A stretch of 64,000 nt of DNA, taken from assembly GCA_902767225.1 (NCBI GenBank), contig CACXGN010000020.1:1-64000 (forward strand), read 5' to 3'. This stretch comes from an uncultured Eubacteriales bacterium (lineage in GTDB: Bacteria > Bacillota > Clostridia > Christensenellales > Borkfalkiaceae). Below, one piece after another: positions 34,550 through 42,361 of this stretch (position 1 is its first letter; every line of letters begins with the position of its first letter). The translations under genes were made by a program, and so were the position numbers. The notes below the pieces were generated by a model. That model was not told where the DNA came from. It made no database searches and was given only the letters and a program-made list of their open reading frames with translations.

Positions 34550-35899
34550 ATGAAAAAAATTATAGACCTTAATAAATATAAGAAGATACATTTTATAGGA
34601 ATTAACGGAATATCCATGAGCGCGCTTGCGAAATACCTTGCAAAAAAAGGGAAAACAGTTTCGGGCAGCGACGCCGAATATATGCCGCAAGGAACGATAT
34701 TAGACGAAAACATCAAGGTATACGCGGGGCACCAGTCGGTAAACGTTATAGGCTCAGATCTCGTGGTTTATACTTCCGCAATAAGCACGGATAACCCCGA
34801 ACTTATGAAAGCCGTTAAACTCGGCAAAAAAATAATCTCACGCAGCGAACTTTTGGGCAGCGTGATCAAAGACTTTAAAAATTCGGTGGCTATAAGCGGA
34901 AGTCACGGCAAAACAACTACCACCGCCATGCTGACAAATATCTTTATAGCGGCAAAAAAGAGCCCTACCGCATTTATCGGTGGAGAGGATAAAAACCTTT
35001 CAAACTTCTGTTTCGGCGAAGGCGATACAGTAATTTGCGAGGCTTGCGAGTATAGAAAAAATTTTCTCGATTTATCTCCGACGATTTCGGTCGTTTTAAA
35101 TATAGACGACGATCATCTCGATAGTTACGGCAATATGGAAAATATGATTTCCGCCTTTAACGAGTTTATTTCGGGGACTGTCTGCTTTATCAACAGCGAC
35201 GATACGAACTGTGAGAAACTTTTTTCAAAAACGGCTATAACTTTCGGAATAAACCGTGCGGCAACGTATATTGCTTCCGCACTTAAAAAGAGCGAAGACG
35301 GATATTCGTTTTCCGTATATAAGTCCGGCATTTATAAAACAAGGATAAACCTTAAACTAAAAGGAAAGCATAACGTTTACAATGCGCTTGCGGCTTTTGC
35401 CGTTTCGGATTATTTTTCAATCGATACTAAAATCATAAAGTCCGCGCTTGAAAACTTTTCGTCCGTAAAAAGGCGGGCGGAAAAAATAGGCGAAATAAAA
35501 AATATTCCCGTTATCGCTGACTACGCCCATCACCCCAAAGAACTGGCGGCAAGTCTATCGGCTCTTAGCGAAACGCCCGAAAAAACGCTCGTTATATTTC
35601 AGCCGCATACATATTCCAGAACAAGGATTTTGATGCAAGACTTTATTAAAGTGTTAAACGGCGATTTTAAGGTAATAATATATAAAACTTATGCCGCGCG
35701 CGAAGCGTTCGACGAAGAAGGATGCGCCTATAATCTTTACCGAAAACTTAAAGATAAAAAGGGAGAAGGCGTTTTTTATGCCGAATCGCCGGTAAATCTT
35801 GAAAAGAGCGTGCTATCTAATATTAAAGATTGCGACGTTATTTTGGTTTTAGGAGCGGGGGATTTATATTACGTTATGAAAAAACTGCTCGGAAAATAA
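34550..35899 (+). CDS. murC: UDP-N-acetylmuramate-L-alanine ligase
   Basis: Adds L-alanine to UDP-MurNAc, the first step of the peptidoglycan stem peptide, using ATP. 449 residues: the N-terminal Rossmann domain with KIHFIGINGISMSALA, ATP site SGSHGKTTTT near 118, the central ligase domain with CEACEYRKNFL, and VIADYAHHPKE in the C-terminal domain. The start at 34550 gives the normal family N-terminus although no ribosome binding site is present. Confidence 0.95.
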   Translation: MKKIIDLNKYKKIHFIGINGISMSALAKYLAKKGKTVSGSDAEYMPQGTILDENIKVYAGHQSVNVIGSDLVVYTSAISTDNPELMKAVKLGKKIISRSELLGSVIKDFKNSVAISGSHGKTTTTAMLTNIFIAAKKSPTAFIGGEDKNLSNFCFGEGDTVICEACEYRKNFLDLSPTISVVLNIDDDHLDSYGNMENMISAFNEFISGTVCFINSDDTNCEKLFSKTAITFGINRAATYIASALKKSEDGYSFSVYKSGIYKTRINLKLKGKHNVYNALAAFAVSDYFSIDTKIIKSALENFSSVKRRAEKIGEIKNIPVIADYAHHPKELAASLSALSETPEKTLVIFQPHTYSRTRILMQDFIKVLNGDFKVIIYKTYAAREAFDEEGCAYNLYRKLKDKKGEGVFYAESPVNLEKSVLSNIKDCDVILVLGAGDLYYVMKKLLGK

Positions 35900-35937
35900 A
35901 ATTTTCGACAAAATTTTCTTAACGGCTTTATATTTGG

Positions 35938-35966
35938 TTGCTAAAAAAAATCAATAGGTGTAAAAT
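35938..35966 (+). promoter_or_regulatory. Promoter of the lactate dehydrogenase gene
   Basis: TTGCTA (35938-35943), 17-base spacer, TAAAAT (35961-35966). The predicted start near 35973 leaves a leader of about 30 bases with AGGAG. Confidence 0.6.
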
Positions 35967-36001
35967 AATTGCGGTAATCAAAATAGGAGAAAATCGACGA
36001 A

Positions 36002-36961
36002 ATGAAAAATGCTGGAAGAAAAATTGCTATACTCGGCGCGGGCAACGTTGGGGCTACGATAGCGTATACGCTGACGCTTTCCGGGTTGTGTTCGGAAATC
36101 GTTTTGGTCGATATAAATAAAGACAAGGCGAACGGCGAAGCGCTTGATCTTATTCAATGTTCGGCTTGCGTGCCGTCGGTTAAAGTTTATAGCGGCGACT
36201 ATAAAGACGTTAAGGGCGCGGATATAGTTATAGTTACTTTCGGAATTGCGAGAAAGCCCGATCAAACTAGGCTTGATCTTGCAAAGATAAACGTAGGAAT
36301 TATTAAAAGCACTATGCCCGGCGTTGCTAAAATAGCGCCTAACGCTCTTTATATAATCGTGTCTAACCCTGTCGACGTTTTAACTTACGTAACGATAAAA
36401 TGCACGGGCTTAAAAAAAGAACGCGTTATCGGAACGGGAACGCTGCTCGATACGAATAGATTAGATCAGGCTATCGCGGAATACTGCAACGTGGACTGCT
36501 CGAACGTTAATTCTTTCGTTTTAGGCGAACATGGAGACGCTTGCATGGTTCCTTGGAGCGTATGCACGGTTTCAGGGCTTAAAGTAGAAGACTATTGCAA
36601 AAAGGTTTTAAAGGTCAAAGAAAAAGCCGTAAAGGAAGAACTTATCGAACTTCACCAGACCACAGTTAAATCGGGCGCAAAGGTAATTAAAGCAAAGGGC
36701 GCAACCTATTACGCCATCGCCGCTTCTACCGTTAAGCTCGTTAAGGCGATCCTTTCGGATTCTAATTCCATTTTGCCGCTTTCAACCCTTTTATCGGGTG
36801 AATACGGTGCGGAAAACTTATGCATGGGCGTTCCGTGTATGGTAGGCGCCGGCGGGCTTAAAAAGGTAATATCTCTTCCGCTCGACGTAAAAGAAAAAGA
36901 GATATTAAAAGAAAAAGTCGCGCAGCTTGACGCAACTTACGAGGCTCTTGAAATCAGATAA
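36002..36961 (+). CDS. ldh: L-lactate dehydrogenase (lactate/malate family)
   Basis: Reduces pyruvate to L-lactate with NADH, a fermentation end step. 319 residues: GAGNVGATIAYTL, LVDINKDKANGEALDL, catalytic GEHGD and the KGATYYAIA segment that is typical of LDH. The mobile-loop segment is ARKPDQTRLDL: position 102 is Arg, which in classical members marks malate dehydrogenase, whereas LDH usually has Gln. Some clostridial enzymes annotated as LDH also carry Arg there. L-LDH is preferred on the overall pattern, but malate or another 2-oxoacid is possible. Confidence 0.85.
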   Translation: MKNAGRKIAILGAGNVGATIAYTLTLSGLCSEIVLVDINKDKANGEALDLIQCSACVPSVKVYSGDYKDVKGADIVIVTFGIARKPDQTRLDLAKINVGIIKSTMPGVAKIAPNALYIIVSNPVDVLTYVTIKCTGLKKERVIGTGTLLDTNRLDQAIAEYCNVDCSNVNSFVLGEHGDACMVPWSVCTVSGLKVEDYCKKVLKVKEKAVKEELIELHQTTVKSGAKVIKAKGATYYAIAASTVKLVKAILSDSNSILPLSTLLSGEYGAENLCMGVPCMVGAGGLKKVISLPLDVKEKEILKEKVAQLDATYEALEIR

Positions 36962-36980
36962 GTTCTGTGATATTATATTA

Positions 36981-37058
36981 AAGTAAAAGGGAGTAGTCGG
37001 CGCTAAAAGCGTTCGCACCGCCGTCAATACGGATTTTCCCGGTGGGCGAGATTACGTT
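36981..37058 (+). promoter_or_regulatory. yybP-ykoY manganese riboswitch aptamer
   Basis: The 5' strand AAGTAAAAGGGAGTAG and the 3' strand GGGCGAGATTACGTT carry the conserved (G)GGGAGUAG and GGCGAGA blocks and close a P1 helix. Between them CGGCG/CGCCG forms a P2-type arm, followed by the family element CCGTCAATACGG. These match the known Mn2+-sensing yybP-ykoY class. It lies in the leader of the permease gene at 37115. Confidence 0.82.
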
Positions 37059-37070
37059 GTAATTTGACAA

Positions 37071-37106
37071 GACTTTTATCGTATTTTTGCGGTAAAAGTC
37101 TTTTTT
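37071..37106 (+). terminator. Riboswitch expression-platform terminator
   Basis: GACTTTTATCG and CGGTAAAAGTC pair (11 bp) around TATTTTTG, followed by six T. The right arm shares GTAAAAG with the 5' P1 strand of the aptamer (36983-36989), so the left arm could pair with either, which is a plausible antiterminator. Confidence 0.85.
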
Positions 37107-37114
37107 AATAGCAT

Positions 37115-38437
37115 ATGAAAATATTTATTCTCGTTTTATTTTTATTAACATACGCGCTAATTGTGGCGCTTCCGAAATTTAAGGTCTATATCACGGGGGC
37201 AGCTTGCCTTGTCGCGGTGATCTCCTGTGCGATATCGGGCGATATGGGCGTTTTATCCGCACTTTCGGGAATTAAGATCAACGTCGTTTTGGTGCTGGTC
37301 GGAATCATGCTCACCGTGGGGCTGTTTTCGGAAACGGGTATGCCGAATAAGATGGCGGACAAGCTCGTTTCAAAAACTCCCAACGCGCTTTGGGCGATTG
37401 TTTTGCTGTGTGCGTTAAGCGGGCTTATTTCGGCTTTTGTAGATAACGTGGCTACTGTTTTGATGCTTGCGCCTATCGGGCTTGCTATTGCCAAAAAGAC
37501 TGACGTTTCGCCTATACCCGTAATTATAGGAATTTCGGTTTCTTCTAACCTTCAAGGCGCGGCAACTCTCGTGGGGGATACCACTTCCGTTATGCTTGCC
37601 GATTTTGCCGAAATGAACTTTTTCGAGTTCTTCTTCTTAAACGGAAAGCCTTCTATCTTCTTCGCGGTGGAAATAGGCGCGCTACTTACTATTCCGTTTT
37701 TGATATTCATTTTCAGAAAAGATAATAAGAAGATAAAGTTAGAACCTTCTGACAGCAAGGTAACTTCGCTTTTCCCGACGGTAATGCTTTTGATAAATCT
37801 CGTTCTTTTAATCGTTTTTTCTTTTGTATCCGAACTTATTCCTGTTGGCATACCTTTCGTCAAATGGTTAGTGGATAACGGCAACGGGCTTATATGCTTT
37901 ATTATCGGAATAATTTGCCTTATCCACCATACTGCAACTGTTAAAAGTAACCCCATAAAGACGGCTATCGGCGCGATAGACGTAACTACCGTGCTGTTTT
38001 TGATATTCCTATTCGTTTTGATAAAGGCGGTGGAAAGCGTAGGGATCATTGCGGACATCGCGTCGCTGTTTACTTCGATCGGAAATTCAAACGTATTCTT
38101 ATTATACACGGTCATAGTTTTCGGCTCGGTGCTTATCTCAGCTTTTATAGACAATATTCCATACGTCGCGACCATGCTGCCGGTAATATCGGGGCTTTGC
38201 GTAAGCCTTCCTTCGGTATCTCCATACCTACTGTATTTCGGGCTTTTGTGCGGTGCGACGCTAGGGGGTAACTTAACGCCTGTCGGCGCGTCCGCAAACG
38301 TTGTTGGGATCGGGATACTTTCCCGCGAAGGTTATAACACAACGTATAAAGACTTCTTTAAGATCGGACTTCCTTTCACGCTTATCGCCGTGCTTTCGGG
38401 TTATGCGTTTATATGGATATTCTGGGGTATGATGTAA
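37115..38437 (+). CDS. ArsB/NhaD-type permease under manganese riboswitch
   Basis: 440 residues with about eleven membrane helices, of the ion transporter superfamily that holds ArsB, NhaD and SLC13-like carriers. The two inverted halves each show the family hairpin: SAFVDNVATVLMLAPI near 108 and SAFIDNIPYVATMLPV near 337, plus GGNLTPVGASANVVG near 387. The substrate cannot be read from the sequence. The manganese riboswitch in its leader suggests that it moves Mn2+ or an ion linked to manganese stress. It is a single-gene unit with its own terminator. Confidence 0.85.
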   Translation: MKIFILVLFLLTYALIVALPKFKVYITGAACLVAVISCAISGDMGVLSALSGIKINVVLVLVGIMLTVGLFSETGMPNKMADKLVSKTPNALWAIVLLCALSGLISAFVDNVATVLMLAPIGLAIAKKTDVSPIPVIIGISVSSNLQGAATLVGDTTSVMLADFAEMNFFEFFFLNGKPSIFFAVEIGALLTIPFLIFIFRKDNKKIKLEPSDSKVTSLFPTVMLLINLVLLIVFSFVSELIPVGIPFVKWLVDNGNGLICFIIGIICLIHHTATVKSNPIKTAIGAIDVTTVLFLIFLFVLIKAVESVGIIADIASLFTSIGNSNVFLLYTVIVFGSVLISAFIDNIPYVATMLPVISGLCVSLPSVSPYLLYFGLLCGATLGGNLTPVGASANVVGIGILSREGYNTTYKDFFKIGLPFTLIAVLSGYAFIWIFWGMM

Positions 38438-38449
38438 GAATATAAACTT

Positions 38450-38480
38450 AAACCGCCCTTGCGATTCGCAAGGGCGGTTT
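38450..38480. terminator. Terminator between permease and sepF
   Basis: AAACCGCCCTTGCG pairs perfectly with its complement around ATT, followed by CCTTTTT on the plus strand. It serves the convergent permease and sepF transcripts. Confidence 0.85.
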
Positions 38481-38513
38481 CCTTTTTAAATTCATTTTAT
38501 TTTATCGATATAT

Positions 38514-38846
38514 TTATCTGACTTCTAGTCCTGTGGGGGAGAACATAAAGATGTTCTTTTCCATTTCGTAAACCCCGCCGCCCAAAGCGTATATTGCGCC
38601 TGAGAGCATATCCAAAACTCTTATCGCCGTTTCGGTTTTTAATTTATTTAAGTGAACCACGACCGTCTTGTCCTTTTTAAGATCGTCGATAATCGTCTGA
38701 ACGTCGTCGTAAGACTGTGGGGAATATACCGCCGTGGGATTTTTGCGCGCGGGCGCTTCTTCCGTTTGGGTAAACCCGAAAGTCTTATCTTTCGTATCTT
38801 CTTCTTTTATCCTTGAAGATCTGTTGAAAAAATCGAATACGCTCAT
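38514..38846 (-). CDS. sepF: Cell division protein SepF
   Basis: Anchors and bundles FtsZ at the division site. 110 residues, shorter than many homologues: a short N-terminal membrane-binding helix (MSVFDFFNRS), a linker, and the SepF domain with VYSPQSYDDVQTIIDDL, VVVHLNKL, RVLDMLSGAIYALGG and the terminal NIFMFSPTGLEV. It overlaps yggS by four bases, an association found widely in Bacillota. Confidence 0.95.
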   Translation of the reverse strand: MSVFDFFNRSSRIKEEDTKDKTFGFTQTEEAPARKNPTAVYSPQSYDDVQTIIDDLKKDKTVVVHLNKLKTETAIRVLDMLSGAIYALGGGVYEMEKNIFMFSPTGLEVR

Positions 38847-39514
38847 TTTATCACCTCGTAATTCCTTTTGCCGAAAATTTTACTTCCGACTCTTATCATA
38901 TTGCTGCCGTGCTTTATCGCGAGTTTATAATCTCCGCTCATGCCGACCGAAAGATATTCCGCCGCCGATACGCACTTTAACTGCTCAAAAAGGTCTCTCG
39001 TTTTATCTAAAAGAGTTATTAAGTATTCTTCGTCGTTAGATTCGGGGAGCATTGCCATAAGCCCTTTAACTGTAACGCCTTTCATTTCGGATATGGTTTT
39101 AGCGGCGGGTAAAACTTCTTCGGGGGAAAAGCCGCCCTTAGATAATTCGCCGCCGATATTAACTTCCAATAAAACGTTTTGAGAAACGCCTTTTTTAAGG
39201 CACTCTTTATTTATAGCTTCCGCAAGGTGAATACTGTCTACCGAGTGTATCAAAGAAACCTTGCCCACAAGGTATTTGACCTTATTCGTCTGCAATCTTC
39301 CGATAAAGTGCTGCTCCGCACCGACTATTTTATCCGTCTTTTCGCGAAATTCCTGCACTTTATTTTCGGCAACTACTTTAAGCCCAAAACTTATCGCACG
39401 GTTTATCGTGTCAATATCAACGGTCTTCGTCGCGCCGACAAGGGTTATCTTTTCGCCGAGATTATTTCCGTTTTCGATTTCGGATATAATCTCTTTCAAA
39501 TTATTTTCTAACAT
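38843..39514 (-). CDS. yggS: Pyridoxal-phosphate homeostasis protein (YggS/YlmE)
   Basis: PLP-binding protein of the alanine-racemase fold without known catalytic activity; it buffers PLP. 223 residues: PLP Lys in LVGATKTVD near 29, FIGRLQTNK, SIHSVDS, GLMAMLP, and the phosphate loop LSVGMSGDYKLAIKHGSNMIRVGSKIFG region. It overlaps dapB by one base and sepF by four. Confidence 0.95.
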   Translation of the reverse strand: MLENNLKEIISEIENGNNLGEKITLVGATKTVDIDTINRAISFGLKVVAENKVQEFREKTDKIVGAEQHFIGRLQTNKVKYLVGKVSLIHSVDSIHLAEAINKECLKKGVSQNVLLEVNIGGELSKGGFSPEEVLPAAKTISEMKGVTVKGLMAMLPESNDEEYLITLLDKTRDLFEQLKCVSAAEYLSVGMSGDYKLAIKHGSNMIRVGSKIFGKRNYEVIK

Positions 39515-40269
39515 TATTTACCGTTTATAAGGTCGTTCATGTCGAACGTGCCGCACTTTTTACCCGATAGATATATCGCCGCGCGGATCGCGCCCATCGC
39601 GAAAACGCGCCTGTCCGTCGCTTGATGGGATAGAGTAACCGTTTCGTCCATACCGCAAAATATAACGTCGTGCTCACCTACGATATTGCCGCCGCGAATT
39701 GCGTGTATTCCGATTTCGGACTGATTTCTTTTTCCCACTTTGCCTTCTCTGCCGCAAACGTAAAATCTGTCAGGGTATAGGTTTTTTATCGCGTCCGCTA
39801 TCATATAAGCCGTGCCGCTCGGCGCGTCTACTTTTTCGTTATGATGTTTTTCGATTATTTCCACGTCGAAATTTTCGAGCGCTTTTGCCGCCTTTATAAC
39901 AAGATCTATTAAAACGTTTACGCCTATCGACATATTCGCCGAACGAAAGATCGCAATCTTTTCGCTTGCTGTTGCTATCATATCCAAATCGTCTTTATCG
40001 TATCCCGTGGTGCAAAGAACCAAACCCGCATTGACTTTTTCCGCATAAGAAATAAGACCTTTAAGGCTGTGCGGGGAAGAAAAGTCGATTATAACGTTCG
40101 GAACGTCTTCCGTTTTTTCAAAAGAATCGTAAATAGGGAAGTTCGCGTCGTTTAAATTTTCTTTGATATCTATTCCGAAAATCGGTTTAACAGAGTCAAA
40201 AGCGTCGCATGCTTCTTTGACCTTTTTGCCCATCTTTCCGAGTGCGCCGCTGATTGCTATTTTTACCAT
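39514..40269 (-). CDS. dapB: 4-hydroxy-tetrahydrodipicolinate reductase
   Basis: NAD(P)H-dependent second step of the diaminopimelate/lysine branch. 251 residues: nucleotide site ISGALGKMGKKV, VIDFSSPHSL, catalytic EKHHNEKVDAPSGTA near 140, and RGGNIVGEHDVIF. It follows dapA by 2 bases in the asd-dapA-dapB operon. Confidence 0.96.
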   Translation of the reverse strand: MVKIAISGALGKMGKKVKEACDAFDSVKPIFGIDIKENLNDANFPIYDSFEKTEDVPNVIIDFSSPHSLKGLISYAEKVNAGLVLCTTGYDKDDLDMIATASEKIAIFRSANMSIGVNVLIDLVIKAAKALENFDVEIIEKHHNEKVDAPSGTAYMIADAIKNLYPDRFYVCGREGKVGKRNQSEIGIHAIRGGNIVGEHDVIFCGMDETVTLSHQATDRRVFAMGAIRAAIYLSGKKCGTFDMNDLINGK

Positions 40270-40271
40270 TT

Positions 40272-41165
40272 CTACTCCTTAGTGATAATGTTCATATCGG
40301 ATAGCACCTTTTTAAGGCTTTCGATATGCGCGGGTTCAAGTTCGGTTAAGGGTGCGCGGACTATTCCGCTTCCAAGCCCTATAAGTTCCATCGCCTTTTT
40401 AACGGGGATAGGATTGACTTCGGTAAACATCTGATCGATAAGCGGCAAAAGCCTTTCTTGAAGTTCTACCGCCTGTTCGTTTCTTCCGGTGAAATAAAAT
40501 CTTGCCACGTCGCCCACTTCTCTCGGGCAAACGTTGCTCGCTACCGATATAAGTCCCATAGACCCTATCGAAAGCATGGCAAGATTTAAGTTATCGTCGC
40601 CGGAGTAAAGCGCGGTTTTTCCGCGGATAAGGCGCGCGGTTTCGCATATCTGCTCCATATTGCCGCAAGCTTCTTTTATTCCGCCGATATTTTTATGTTC
40701 CGCGATCTCCGCCATTGTTTCTGGAAGAATATTGACGCCCGTTCTCGCGGGAACGTTGTAGCACAAAATCGGAATATTAACGGAATCGCCTATTTCTTTA
40801 TAGTATTTTACTAAGCCTTTTTGGGTGCATTTGTTGTAATATGGGGTAACGACCAAAAGTCCGTCCGCACCGATCTTTTCGGCAAGCACGCTCTTTTCTA
40901 TGGCTTTTTTCGTGCAGTTGCTACCCGAACCCAAAATGAACTTAACTCTGCCCGCGATCTTATCGTAAGCAAATTTAGCGACCGAATCGTATTCGCTGTC
41001 GGTAACGGTAGGGGCTTCGCCAGTAGTGCCTAAAATACACAAAGCGTCAATACCGTTATTGATCTGATATTCGATCTGCCTTCCGAACGCGTCGAAATCA
41101 ATTCCGTCTTCGGTAAATGGCGTGACCGCCGCCGTGCAAGTTCCCTTGAAAATGGTTTTATTCAT
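40272..41165 (-). CDS. dapA: 4-hydroxy-tetrahydrodipicolinate synthase
   Basis: Condenses pyruvate with aspartate semialdehyde. 297 residues of the class I aldolase barrel: GTTGEAPT, YYNKCTQKGLVKYY, catalytic Tyr in CYNVPARTGVN, Schiff-base Lys in GGIKEACG, and SGDDNLNL. It sits 14 bases after asd, which supplies its substrate. Confidence 0.97.
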   Translation of the reverse strand: MNKTIFKGTCTAAVTPFTEDGIDFDAFGRQIEYQINNGIDALCILGTTGEAPTVTDSEYDSVAKFAYDKIAGRVKFILGSGSNCTKKAIEKSVLAEKIGADGLLVVTPYYNKCTQKGLVKYYKEIGDSVNIPILCYNVPARTGVNILPETMAEIAEHKNIGGIKEACGNMEQICETARLIRGKTALYSGDDNLNLAMLSIGSMGLISVASNVCPREVGDVARFYFTGRNEQAVELQERLLPLIDQMFTEVNPIPVKKAMELIGLGSGIVRAPLTELEPAHIESLKKVLSDMNIITKE

Positions 41166-41179
41166 AAAAACTCCGAAAA

Positions 41180-42199
41180 TTAATTGTTATATTGATCTTT
41201 AACCGCACCGAGTTCTATCGCTTTTTCGGCAATTTGAACTGCGTTTGTAGCAGCGCCTTTTCTTATGTTGTCGGCAACTACCCAGATATTGATACCGCTT
41301 TCTACGGTGTCGTCCTTTCTGATCCTTCCAACGAAAACTTCGTTTTTGTTTTCGGCAAAGATAGGCATGGGGTAAACGTTGTTTTTAACGTCGTCCTGAA
41401 CGACAACGCCTTCCGTGTTTTCCAAAACCTTTCTGACTTCTTCTACCGTGCAGGGTTTTTCAAATTCGATATTGATCGATTCGCTGTGCCCGAAGTATAC
41501 CGGAACGCGCACGCAAGTAGCGGTAACTTTTAAATCCCAGTCGTTTAAGATTTTCTTGGTTTCAAAAATCATCTTGTCTTCTTCTCTCGTGTATCCGTTA
41601 TCCAAGAAAATATCGATATGGGGAAGACAGTTGCCGAAAATGGGGTAAGGGAATTTTTGGGGCTTATCGCCGCAAATTCCGCCTTTAAGGTCGTTAAATC
41701 CTTTAACGCCTGCACCCGAAACCGCCTGATAGGTCGAATAGATGATCCTTTTGATCTTAAACGCGTCGTTAAGCGCTTTTAGCGGAACTACCGCCTGAAT
41801 AGTCGAACAATTCGGGTTTGCAATAATATTCTTATGCCATTTGATATCTTCGGCGTTACACTCCGGAACAACTAGTGGGACCGACGGATCGCGTCTCCAC
41901 GCGTTGGAGTTATCTATAACCAAAGTGCCTTTTTTTGCAAAAATGGGCGCAAACTGTTTACTTACGTCTCCGCCGGCGGAAAAAAGCGCTATGTCGATAT
42001 CGTATTTATTTATATTTTCTTCGGAAAGTTCAATAACCGTATGTTCTTTTCCCATAAAATCGATCTTGCTTCCGGCGGATTTTGCCGAAGCGAAAAGATA
42101 ATAGTTTTCAACGGGGAGTTTTCTTTCGGTCAAAACTTCCAAAAACTTTCTGCCTACCATTCCGGTCGCACCGACGACCGCTACGTTGTATTTTTTCAT
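41180..42199 (-). CDS. asd: Aspartate-semialdehyde dehydrogenase
   Basis: Reduces aspartyl phosphate to aspartate semialdehyde, the branch point used by DapA here and by Hom at 14279. 339 residues from the ATG preceded by GTGAGGCG; the open frame reaches a GTG five codons earlier, but that GTG overlaps the ribosome binding site. Motifs are VGATGMVGRKFL, VIDNSNAWRRD, catalytic Cys in NPNCSTIQ, and YQAVSGAGVKG. First gene of asd-dapA-dapB-yggS-sepF. No lysine riboswitch is possible in its 30-base leader. Confidence 0.96.
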   Translation of the reverse strand: MKKYNVAVVGATGMVGRKFLEVLTERKLPVENYYLFASAKSAGSKIDFMGKEHTVIELSEENINKYDIDIALFSAGGDVSKQFAPIFAKKGTLVIDNSNAWRRDPSVPLVVPECNAEDIKWHKNIIANPNCSTIQAVVPLKALNDAFKIKRIIYSTYQAVSGAGVKGFNDLKGGICGDKPQKFPYPIFGNCLPHIDIFLDNGYTREEDKMIFETKKILNDWDLKVTATCVRVPVYFGHSESINIEFEKPCTVEEVRKVLENTEGVVVQDDVKNNVYPMPIFAENKNEVFVGRIRKDDTVESGINIWVVADNIRKGAATNAVQIAEKAIELGAVKDQYNN

Positions 42200-42236
42200 A
42201 AATGTTCGCCTCACGTATATAGTTTTTCTTTTTTAT

Positions 42237-42265
42237 AATATAACAAAAGCAAATTTAAATGTAAA
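42237..42265 (-). promoter_or_regulatory. Promoter of the asd-dap-sepF operon
   Basis: On the minus strand TTTACA (42260-42265), 17-base spacer, TATATT (42237-42242). The predicted start near 42230 gives a leader of about 30 bases. Confidence 0.65.
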
Positions 42266-42361
42266 GTTTTTTTACGGCAATAGCCCGATTTTGTTTGTAA
42301 AATATTTAAATTTGTTATAGTATATAATATAGAAAATTATTTTTGTTCGTTGGAGAAATAA

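Noticed and set aside
42200..42236. Lysine riboswitch in front of asd-dapA-dapB
   Set aside because: The predicted leader is only about 30 bases, too short for the aptamer.
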